DNA of 64,000 bases, from positions 12,356,845 to 12,420,844 of the forward strand of contig OZ024788.1 of assembly GCA_964017065.1 (NCBI GenBank), written 5' to 3'. Positions 21,101 to 33,100 of the stretch are shown here, in pieces; positions within the stretch are counted from its first letter, which is position 1; the number at the start of each line of letters is the position of its first letter. Origin of the DNA: Haliclona indistincta. Taxonomy: Eukaryota; Porifera; Demospongiae; Haplosclerida; Chalinidae. The translations under genes were made by a program, and so were the position numbers. The notes under the pieces were generated by a model that was not told the origin of the DNA, searched no databases, and worked only from the letters and a program-made list of their open reading frames with translations.

Positions 21101-24100
21101 CCTAAGCCACCATCTTTATTCACAAATCTGTCCCACATGACATGATGGGCCAAGTGGGGTGAGAGTACAGCTTTTACCTGAAACTGTAACCTCAGTGCTT
21201 CGAGTGCATACTTCGTACGATGACTAGCATACAACTGGAGGAGGAAGAATCGCCACCCTGCAAGCATTCGTTCACCATCGCCTTCTGCCCAGGCATCCAA
21301 GAAGTTCATGACAAGAGCACAAAAGTGACACAAAACACGTGCGTAATTGTATTTTCCATCACCTGACTCAGGAAATTCATAGTCATCTTCACCATCATCA
21401 GCATCTTGAAACTCTTCACCCTGATAAGCTTCCCAAACTAGAGTTGCCTGCTCTACGATTTCTGCTGCTATTTCGCTAATGTAGGCATGCTGCTGAACCT
21501 GGCTTCCCTTCAGAATGTAGTCAGGAATATCAACAGGATCAGTGAGGGTCTTGATGCCGAGAATCTTGCAAGCACAGGCAAGGAGGTGCCCTTTGTAGAC
21601 TGTCATAAGAAAATCTATAGTGGCATCTACTGAATGTTTGGGTTCCTTCTTCACTGAGAGTCGACTGAGCAAGCTACGGAAGTGACCGAGAGTGCCATGA
21701 TCACGTGATGACGACGGAATGTAAAGCAACTTGAAGATAACCTATTATGAATACACAATAATAACAATGCATCAAACAAAGTATGGCATTACACTCACTC
21801 CGAGAATTGAAACAAGAGTATGCCAATCTTCTGACTGTGGTTCCAATAGTTTGAGTTTTTCGGCAGGAGTGTTGGAATCCATCAAGTGCCTCTGCGATGC
21901 TGCCTGACGTTCACAAGTCAACTGATCCCCACCGGATGCAACGCGAAGATCAGCTGGATAGGAATTGCCCAAGTAACTTTGCATGGTTTTCATGATATCG
22001 ATCATATCAGCTCCACATGCTTCATTCTTCATAACAACGTCTAGTACAGCTACTGTTGACTTCTGTTCCATGTTCTTCGAGTATTTGTGAGAAATGTGCT
22101 GGCAGACGGATTTAGAGAGCGGCTTCAGAGATTTAACGTACTTTGTCAGTACACGACCAACAAGAACAATAAGATTTTTCTAGGTAACTTGTAGGTCATC
22201 ATGAGATGGCAGAAACTCCTTGAATGCAATGGAAGACAAGTCGGACACAGTACCAGTTTTGGAGAGATCTTCATTTGGTAAGCGACTACGCACAGCTAAA
22301 ATACTGTACATATGGAGAAGATGAGATTGGTGGTCGGATCGAACGTCTCGAACTGTGATCTGTTTGTCAACGTTGTCCCCAACAAACTTGAACGTAGCAT
22401 CTTCAGCGATCCAATTTTGTATGGGCACAACGTGAAACTTTGAAATTTCGGTCAAAACTCGTATAGTAGCTGGATAGCTGAGACAGGTATTCAAGTGATT
22501 GAGTCGTGTGTACACCTATACAAATACATGCATGGATAATGTTATTGTGAATTTCAAGTCATGCAATGTTTACCTTTTTTTCAACACCAGATACCATGAG
22601 AAATAGAGACACAATAGATTGGATTCCACACATTTCTCTGTTTCGCTCCTTGAGAAGCACAGAACATGCAAAGCATAATCCTGGGTAATGAGCCGATCCC
22701 CGCTTGGATTTGTTGCGTGTGTCGTTTTTTGATGTGATGGTACTCAAAATTTGGAACATGAGTGGTGCGCTTTTTTTAAGTTCTTCCACACACAGTTCCC
22801 ACTTGAATTCTGTCATTTGAGAAACGGGAACTTTACGAAAAATGGAGGGAACACTGCGCTGGCAAAGAGAGTTGCACTCGTTGTCGACTTTCTTTGTGAT
22901 ATGGGAAACAATGAGCTCTGATAATGCTTCATGCTTCATCACAGCTTTTGCCAAGGAGGGTAGATGTCCACTAGCTAGTGCTCGGCCAACCTTGGCATCG
23001 TCTGATGTCAGCTCCTTTGTCCAGATTGTATGACGATCAGATGTCACTGTGATCTGTATAATAAAATACATGTATTTGCTGTAAGTGTCTGGGTAAGAGG
23101 CTAATTATTTGTTGGTTCCTTACCGTAACTTTCTTGACTTCTGCATTAGGCATCTGTTGAACAATGGCTAGCTCCTGTCTCTCCACACACACTTGAGCAG
23201 CTCCTATAGTTTTAGAATTTAAGTGGAAGTGCTACATAATTATTTCTGCAGTTATTTACCGTTACAGTTGTCATTAGTAACTGAATCAGCCCTTTGTTGA
23301 CTAACTAGCTCATCCACAGTAGTCTCTTCAGTCTGCACACATTGTGCTGCTGCTCGGTATAAATTTGCATCAAAATGTAGACTGTTGATACTGCATGCAT
23401 GACTGACTAACTCACATGAATCAAGGGAAAAAAGCAAACTTCTAGCAACTCCAGATGGCCTTTTGGAAGGTGGCCGGCATCGTGCCGTGTCAGGAGATAC
23501 ACCAATGCTACTACTGCTCTCTTTTGGTCGCTTGAGAGACTCTGACTGGACTGTATGGTTGCTTTGAGTCGACACAGTACCAGGAGATAAAACCATCGTC
23601 TGATAAGTATCTTGGCATTGCTTACAAAACTCGTACAACCCTACAACTGCTTTCTCCAAAGCCAAAAGGCGACGCTTGCATGGTTGACATATCGTAGTTG
23701 GAAGGCCGTCACCCTGCCTGACAGGAACGCGAGCAATATCAACGATCCTGACCGATAATCTCTCTCGATCTCCAGATTAGCTAAAAATCGCTATCATGTT
23801 CTTGGCAGGATAGTTTTTTCCACACAAAGGGCAGCAGGGAGAGCGATCCATGGTAAGTCCACGTGAATTTGCACTTGGTAAGAGGATATAAGCGTGGGCT
23901 AGCTCGAATACAGTGACCGCGTTGTCAAAACAAAATCGGTCTATTTTACTGCAAAATAAACGGAGATTTCGCGCATGCGCAAGCAGTAGATACCAGGCGC
24001 TTATTTCTTGTCCCCTAGCGCCTGGGTACGAGGCTAGGTCGAACCAAGCTTTCCAGACGTTAGTTGGCCTTGGGCGATGTGTTTTCAGGTCGCTCTCAAT

Positions 24101-27100
24101 TCCTGTAATACATTAGCTAAGGTTAGTATACTTAACGGTATACGGAAAAATTAAACTCTGTGTCCCGGCATTTCTGGCGATGACTCGGAATACTCGGGTA
24201 CTCGTTCAATACCAAGCAATCGGCTAGTGGAAACTTACTCGTGAGTACCAATTCACCATACAATCCATACGGATGGCCAAGAAAACAAAATGGCAGCTAC
24301 ATACAATGTATTAGCGTTCAAACGCTGATATTCATGAATTTTATACGTCCAAAGACACTTAGATCTGCTTCCTGGCGTTGCCCCATCTTACAGCAGCAAG
24401 GAGATTCCTCGATATGGTCACTAAAGTGACGAACCTGGAAACGGTGAAAATCTAGTTTCATTATCTACGTTTTTTTCTTTCTTTCTTTCCTTCCTTCCTT
24501 CCTTCCTTCTCTCCCTCCCTCCCTCCCTCCCTCCCTCCCTCCCTCCCTCCCTCCCTCCCTCCCTCCCTCCCTCCCTCGCTCGCTTCCTTGCTTTCTTTCT
24601 TTCTTGAACTCGCCTACCGCCTTTACGCGAGCAGTCACGAGGCCAAAACACCCATGAACAGTCGTGCAATATTTCTGGCAGATGCCTTTTTTAGCGAAAT
24701 GTCGATATAAATTTTTGACGAGTTCACGATCACGATCATTTGTCAGCTAAGTGTTAGACGCCATTTTTGTGATTACGTAATACGCACGTGACCAACCACA
24801 CAAATTCTTGAAGTAGAGTTTCGCCATATGGAGAGCGCATATTGGCGTCTGGAGACTTCGAAGAACAACTCACCGAGTAAGCTCGTGTAGTATCACCGTT
24901 CTGCTGCTTGCCAGATATATCACAGCAGTACAGAATTTTATAAACTAGAGTGGGCGGGCCTTGAATGCTCAGAATGCATGAGTACTTTTAGGAATAATAA
25001 ATTTTGAGCTACAAGTTAAAAAGGTCACCTAAAGAAATTATCAACAACAGCAAACCAAACTAATGGTATATAAACATAGAAATACTGCATGATCTTGCCG
25101 AATTCGAACTGCACCAAAAATTTGAAGCTCAAAAAATGACACAAACAAGAAAATAAAAGATTTCTAGCGAAATCAGAAGGATGTAGGGATGAATGAAATC
25201 TGCTACTGGTCCACAATGTAAACCAACAAGGAACTAGCATGGAATGGTAACACGATTGACTTGCTAACATACCATAGATCCCTAAATCAGTGGCTGTGCA
25301 TAAAATCAATATTTTGTCACAGTCAAGTTGAATTCAATTCAATGCACTTCAGTGTCAGTCAACGGCAACTAGCTGAATTAGCTATAGTCTGCCACAGCAG
25401 CCACTGATGTAGGGATCTAGCATAGAATAGTAACACGATTGACTTGCTAACAGACCATAGATCCCTACATCAGTGGCTGCTGTGGCAGACTATAGCTAAT
25501 TCAGCTAGTTGCCGTTGACTGACACTGAAGTGCATTGAATTGAATTCAACTTGACTGTGACAAAATATTGATTTTATGTACAGCCACTGATTTAGGGATC
25601 TATGGTATGTTAGCAAGTCAATCGTGTTACCATTCGATGCTAGTTCCTTGTTGGTTTACATTGTGGACCAGTAGCAGATTTCATGCATCCCTACATCCTT
25701 CTGATTTCGCTAGAAACCTTTTTATTTTCTTGTGCTGACAATGGATCATGATAGAGAAATTGTGGAATTTATATCGCTGTTATGCTAAAAACAAAGTTCA
25801 AAAGGCACATGCCTGGAGAATTTCACGACTGTTCGTCGGTGTTTTGGTCTTGGCACTGCTCGCGTAAAGGCGCAAGGCGAGTTGAAGAAAGAAAGAAAGA
25901 AAACGAAGGTGACGAAACTCGATTTTCACCGTTTCCAGGTTCGTCACTTTAGTAACAATTTCGAGCGATCAGATCTAAGCTGTCTTTGGACGTATAAAAT
26001 TCATCACCAGGCGAAATATCAGCATTTGAATGCTAAAAGAAAATAAAAAGATTTCTAACGAAATCAAAAGGATGTAGGGATAAAGAAATCTGCTACTGGT
26101 CCACAATGCAAACCAACAAGGAGCAAGCATGGAATGGTAACACGATTGACTTGCTAACAGACCATAGATCCCTACATCAGTGACTGTACGTAACATTTTG
26201 ACTATTTTTTTACAAGCTAAATTCAATTCAATGCATGTCAGGTGTCAGTCAATGGCAACTAACCAAACTGCTGTAGTCAGCCACTGATGTAGGGATCTAT
26301 GGTGTGTTAGCAAGTCAATCGTGTTACCATTCCATGCTTGCTCCTTGTTGGTTTGCATTGTGGACCAGTAGCAGATTTTTTTATCCCTACATCCTTTTCA
26401 TTTCATTAGAAATCTTTTTATTTTCTTGTTTGTGTCCTTTTTTCTTTTTCAGTGAGTTTCAAATTTTGGGTACAGTTCGAATTTGGCTAGATAATGTATC
26501 TCTTTGTTTCCACCATTGGTTTGGTTTGCTTTTGTTGATAATTAGTTTTTAACTTGTAGCTCCTAAATACTGCACTAGCACATGCATTCATGCATGCTGC
26601 ATGGTTGCACAGCATACGAGCCCCGCCCACTCTGGTTACAATATTCTGTATGGCTGTCCGCCAATATGCGCTCTCCATACGGCGATACTCCACTAATAAA
26701 AATTTGTGTGATTGGTCACGTGCGTATTACGTAATCACAATAATGGCGTCAAACACTCAGCTTACAACTGTTCGTGATCGTGAACTCATCAAATTTATAT
26801 CGTCGTTTCGCTAAAAAACTATGTTCAAATGGCACACCAGGAGAATTTCACGACTGTTCGTGGGTGTTTGGTCTCGGCACTGCTCACGTAAAGGTGCTAG
26901 GCGAGTGGAAGAAAGAAAGAAAGAAGAAAACTAAGATGACGAAAGTCGATTTTTACCGTTTCCAGGGTCGTCACTTTAGTAACAATTTTGAGCGATCTCC
27001 TTGCTACTGTAAGATGGGGCTACGCCAGAGAGCAGATCCAAGTGTCTATGGACGTATAACATTCATCACCAGGCGAAATATCAGTATTTGAACGCTAGTA

Positions 27101-30100
27101 CATTATATGCAGCCGCCATCTTGTTTTCTCATTCATCCCTACATAGGGAGTCACTACCGTGCCTCCCTAATACATTGTATGTAGCCGCTGTCTTGTTTTC
27201 TCGTTCATCCCTTCACTACCGTGCCTCCCTAATGTGGCACTAAGGTGTAGAAAAAAAAGATAGACGTAAATAGTTAACTAAAGTACAAACACAATAACTA
27301 AAGTACAAACACAATTTTTAATTGTTAGTAATCTTATTTTTGTAAGCCTTTTTACCACATGCCTCTTGAATGTGTGTAACTCATGTAAAACTATTCATTT
27401 TAAAGTATGATATGAATAATTCTCTTTGATGTAATGAGGTATCCAAATTCGCGTATTGACCTGTTCGTGGGCGGGTGTAAAAAAACATGGCGCCACCGCG
27501 CACTAGGCAGCAAACTAAGCGCCGTTTATCACGCTGTTTGTATGTTTTGCGCCGTTTCGGGTAGCTTGCTGGTACAAGAGTGCTATTTTCTCTCCAGGTA
27601 AGTCGAAATCATAGTTTAAACCGGTTATAAACCTCGGTTTTCGGTGCATATGTGAATTGGATTCCTCGGGCTTTGCCCTCGGTATCCAAATTCCCATATA
27701 CACCTCTACCTCGGTTTATAACCTACATAATAATTTATTGCTTCTCGTGAATAGTTTCTTCTAGTAGTGAATAACTAGACTATTTTTTTATTAGATTCTT
27801 GCCGTTCAGTGTTGGAAGGGATACAAGAGTAAGAGTATTTATTCGTCATGAACCTACTTGTCATGCTGGTCGATGTAGTGCTGCAGGATGTCCAAAGGTT
27901 ACCTTTTTCACTTTAGTTACAATAGTTGTGATAATTTTTTTTATTGTAGTGTCCAAAACTGTATGTTGGTCTTCATAAAGGCAAAGAAGTAGCTCATGGA
28001 GTTGATGCTATTCATAAAGCTATACTTGATTACAATGAAAAACTGGAGGTAAAATTTTATTTGCATTTTTAACTTGGCGCTTTATCGAAAGCAGGAAGTA
28101 AAATAAAATTAGTCGATACTAAAATTAGTCTCATGAAAGTGTGAATAACTACTTAAAACTTAGTTATTCACACTTTCATGTGACTAATTTCAGTATCGAC
28201 TGATTTTATTTTCTCATTGTTTATATAGTTACAGAAATCTTATGATTGATCTGTATGACAGACAGTCCCGCAGTTCGTCTTGTACAAGTAGCAATAAATG
28301 TAACTAATGCAAAGCACTCAAATGTATACAGACAACACTGGCTAAAACATTGATTTTATTCTCGTAGTATAGAACACAAGCCAGACAGACAAAAACCATA
28401 GGCATTGGGCTTAACCCTTTAACCCTTATGATGACTTTAGGCATCATAATTGACTCCACCTACTCTAGACATCATAAATAGTGTGTAAAGTGCTCTAGAA
28501 TCAAATCAAGTTTAATTGCACTGAAAAACCCACGGTTTTTCGTCGCGCCCTCCCCACTAAAACATAATATAGAACAGGGGATTTTAAAAGGGGGTGTCCC
28601 TCCTTGAACCCGGGGTTCGAAGGGACAGAGCCCCTCGCCACTTTTGGCATTTTTTGGGCTTCAGGACACCCGGAAATGCATACTTTGGCATCGAATATGG
28701 TTCACCTGGACACCACCAGGTTTTTGTATCAGTAACCAGGGCTATATTGGCTTAGACCCTACGAAAGTTGAGACAATCATTTAGCTTGTTGCAGCCTGCA
28801 CAAATTTTTGAGTATACATTCTAATCATGTGTATTCGCCACAAGGGATCACTGATACTGAACATCCTGATACACATGTTGTGACTCCAGGAGAATGACGT
28901 CAGCAACAAGCAACACAAGTATTGGTTCAATTGGCTCGGCAGAGCGGCAACAGACCAGCAAATGCAGGCAAGGAAATGAGAGAATATCTCTGCACATATT
29001 TCAATTCTTCTAATGGCTCTGTGCCCTGGCAAAACAACATGATTTGATTACCTGCAAGTGTTTGAGCGTACAGCGGCGAGAAGAGCGCTCGTTCGACCAT
29101 GAACATACATGAGAGTGAATCGACGACATTTTTATTATTATTGAAAGTGAAGTAACAAAAGGGGTGGAGCAATCAATGAAATAACAATACAGAATAATGA
29201 CATAGTAATACCGGCTCAAACATACCGCCTCCCAAAGACGGAATGTCTTTGAAATGGTTATAGTCATAGATACAATGAATAAATGAATGAGTTTCTAGTC
29301 TCAATTGTCACTGTTCGGTACTAGAACTGCCATCTTGACGATAGGTCTTGTGTATATACCGGACGAAGTCTTGACTCTGACGGTACGTACCAGTCCATCG
29401 GCTCCAGGGAACGTTTCAACGACACGAGCGGTTGGCCATTTTGTCGGTAGCATGTTGTCTTCTCTCAGTACGACCACATCACCTTCCTGTACGTTCCTGC
29501 GTTTTTCATGATTCTTGTAGTATCTTCGAAGGCTCTGTACATATTCATCAGACCAATGACGCCAAAAATTACGCACCAGGGCTTGACATAGGTGCCAACG
29601 AGAAAGAGTAGACATTGAGTGATAAGAGTCAGATGGATCAGGTAGAGCTTCTAAGGGTCTGCCCACAAGAAAATGCCCAGGGGTGAGCACTTCAATACCA
29701 TCATCATCATTAGGCAATGAGGCTAATGGCCTGCTATTCAGACAAGCTTCTATTTGTGTCAACACAGTGTACAACTCTTCAAACCTCAAACTCACGGTAC
29801 TGACGATTCTCCTCAGGTGGGTCTTCATGCTCTTCACTGCAGCCTCCCAGAGACCTCCAAAGTGAGGGGCATGCTCATGCAGGAATGAACTTCCATTGGA
29901 TTCCTTGACTACTGCAGAACTCTGAGATACACTTCTGAGTAACTTGATCCTCCAAGAACTTGATCATTTCCTTCAATTCACGTGATGCTCCAACAAAATT
30001 GGACCCATGATCACTCCAAATAAGGCTTGGTTTACCCCTTCGAGAGATGAACCTTCACAAACAAGCGATAAAGGCTTCAGTTGATAAGCTTGACACAAGC

Positions 30101-33100
30101 TCCAGATGAATTGCTCGCACTGACAGAGATACGAAGACGCAAACATAGGCCTTGACTAGGATTGGTCGACGAATGGCTCCAGACTTGATTTGAAACGGTC
30201 CAGCATAATCAATACCAACTCGTTCAAACACAAGTCCAGGTGTTACTCTTTCGATAGGCAGTCGTCCAACGAGTTGTGATTGAGAAGGCGCTGATAAACG
30301 TCGGCAAACAACACATGAACGAGTTACTGTCCTGATGATCTTACGCCCACAGACGATGTGAAAACGACGAGAAAGTGAACCGAATAGTAGAGTAGGTCCC
30401 GCGTGTAGCAATCTTGGATGCTCAGAGTGAATGATGAGTTTTGTCGCACGTGATGTGAACCATGTAAAATGGCGGGGTGTTGTTGGACGAAGACACGTTG
30501 TGAGTGATGTTCCCTGCCGCCAACGCGCAAGACATTTTCAGAATCAAGAAATGGGTGTAGAGGAATCAGGCAACTTGACTTAGGCAAACTCTTGTTGCTA
30601 AGAAGATGTTGGATGTCTTCTGAGAAGTGATCCGCTTGAGCGAACTTTATCCAGTATTCCTCTGCTTTTGACAGCTCGATGACAGTCAGGCAACTTGAGA
30701 AGGATTTTTCAGACTGTTGAGAACTTCTGCAGTTACCTACGAACCGCATTATCCATGCTGTTACTCGCTTCAAAGTGTTGAAGGAAGAGAACCGGTCAGG
30801 AGGGAGGATTGGTTTGTGTTCAATAAGCGATGAATGAAAGCTGACTTTGTCTTCACAGGTGGACTATGCAATTGTTCAGGCCATTCTGAAGGTTGCAGGT
30901 GAAGCCATTCAGGACCATTCCACCATAGTGTGCGATCAATTAGCTCAGATGGGAACATACCGCATGAGGCACAATCAGCTGGATTCTCATTGCCACTGAC
31001 ATGTCTCCAGTGTCTAGGAGGGACGAGCTCAGTTGTGCTAGAGATTCTGTTGCCCACATAGGTCTTGAAACGCTTTGGATTACCATCCAACCAACTTAAG
31101 ACGATGGTACTGTCTGACCATGCATAGAGATCATCAGAGCTGATACGAAGCACTTGCTGAATGTGATAGAGAAGACGTGCCAGCAGTTGAGCTCCACAGA
31201 GTTCCAGCCTAGGAATGCTTAAGTGTTTGATTGGTGCAACCTTTGTTTTTGAGGTCACGAGAGTGACGTGTACGTTTTCATTGGTGTCGATCATCCGTAA
31301 GTACACCACACCAGCAAAGGCAAGTTCGGAGGCGTCGGAGAATCCGTGCAACTGCCAGGAAGTAATGAATGAATCTGTGGGGAAGTAACACCGAGCAATG
31401 TGACAGTTAGCAAGGAGGGGTAGCTCCGTTCGCCACTTCAACCATTGAGTTTTCACAGAGAGAGGAACAGCGTCGTCCCATTCAAGCTTGAGCTCCCAGA
31501 GACGCTGGAACAGGATCTTGAGTTTGATGGTCGCAGGGGAGAACCATCCTAGCACATCAAAAGTACGCGCTACATCCGAGATGAGGGTACGTTTGGTTAA
31601 GTCGTCCGGCTTAGGAGGAGAAGACACGGTTAGTCGAAAGTGATCCAGACGAGTGTTCCACTCGACCCCTAACGTTTTGGTGTACGTATCAGGACTGGGC
31701 ATCGAGTGTAGAGCATTCACATCTTTGAGCTCTGCTGGTATATCTTGCAATACACCATGGTCGCTCGAGTTCCACTTTCTTAGCAGAAAACCTCCTCGTT
31801 GTGATAGATCCTGTAATTCTCTTCGAAGTTGAATTGCATTAGGAAGAGAATCTGCGCCTGTTAAGCAATCATCAACGTAAAAGGAAGATTCCATGGCTGC
31901 AGATGCAAGGGGGAATATATGAGAGAAATCATGGGCATTTTGCTTTACGCACATGTTTGCCAGGAAAGACGAAGCAGAGACTCCAAACGTGAGACGAGTC
32001 ATACGAAAGTCTTTCAGGGTCTCATCGGGTTTGTTACGCCAGACAAATCTGTGTAGATCACGATCTGACGGAGTCAATTCAACAGCACGATACATTCGAC
32101 TTATGTCTGCAACAATAGCTACACGATGTAAGCGGAAGCGGAGTAGTACGTCTACTAGTGAGGAGTGAACTTTAGGACCAATGGCAAGGGTATCATTCAA
32201 GGAGATGCCAGATGCTGATTTAGCGGAAGCATCAAATACTACTCAAAACTTAGTGGTGGTGCTCGACTCCTTATAAACAGCATGCATAGGAAGATAAAAC
32301 ACACTCTGAGAGGGCTTATCTAGCTCAGATCTAGGGACAAGCTCAGCATGGTTCATATCAAAATATTCTTGTACTGCAGCACTAAACTCTTTGAAACGGC
32401 TCTTACAGTAAAGTGTGCGTTCTAGTGACAGAAAACGACGTACTGCTTGTGACCTTGACTCACCAATCACCTGTGGAGTTGGCTTCTTGAGAAGAGACAC
32501 ACAAAATCGCCCATTCGCAACACGGAAATGGGTTTCTTTGAAGTGACAGATAGCTTGCTGTTCTTCAGCGGAGTACACTTCATCAAAGGATGGACAATCT
32601 TCAATCTCCCAAAATTGTCACAGAAGGTTGTCGCCTGTGAGGAGAGAAACATGGCAAGAGGTTAAGCTGACAGGAGGAATGATGGTGTCCGTCCTTCCAG
32701 CGAGGACCCATCCAAAGACAGTCTCAATAGCAATAGGAGTTTGCGAAGGCCCAATCTTCCGCCCAGAGCGAAGGGAAGCCACGAAGATATCGACACCAAG
32801 TAAGAGGTCGATCTTTCCAGGGGTACCAAAGTGTGGGTCAGCCTTCTTTAGGTCAGTCAGATGCTTCCATTCGGGTTTGAGAGAAATTGGACGCTGAGGG
32901 AGGATACATGTAACTCGAGGAACGACAACTGCTGTAACGTCGAATTTCACTTCGGGAGATTGAGTGGACGAGACAGTGAAAGTAGCGAGAGATTGCGCAG
33001 GAGACGTATGTGTTATACCAGCAACACCAGATATGGTCGCACTCAAAGGAGAACGAGGAAGACATAGTGATTGAGCCAAACGCTCAGACACAAAAGAGGC

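Larger units (their letters stand above)
19107..24036. mobile_element. Helicase-bearing DNA transposon, 67-bp TIRs and 9-bp TSD GGTCGAACC
   Basis: The 4930-bp element has 67-bp terminal inverted repeats starting TAGCCTCGTACCCAGGC at 19107 and, inverted, at 24036. The exact 9-bp duplication GGTCGAACC is at 19098-19106 and 24037-24045. It encodes two convergent genes: a RecQ-type helicase (+) and a DUF6589-like candidate transposase (-), with stops 25 bp apart. Each TIR contains a stem-loop (CCAGGC...GCCTGG). A DDE transposase paired with a superfamily-2 helicase recalls the Academ group, but I remember Academ duplications as 3-4 bp. Placement in a superfamily is therefore open. It sits in an intron of the GTPase-like gene. 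Confidence 0.9.
24046..27794. other. Intron filled with inverted MITE-like repeats
   Basis: No gene is supported. From ~24240 to 27240 the left and right thirds are inverted copies of one repeat family (shared TTTATACGTCCAAAGACACT at ~24345 and its near complement at ~27040; GGAGAGCGCATATTGGCG at ~24829 and near complement at ~26650). Two fold-backs lie between. Similar single arms occur at ~49020-49650, 54490-54620 and 61703-61790. Some ends carry GGGAGGCACGGTAGTGCCTCCC. Confidence 0.65.

Noticed and set aside
24421..24669. Arg/Gly/Glu-rich reading frame on the minus strand
   Set aside because: Produced by the TTTC/TTCC/CTCC microsatellite inside a MITE arm.
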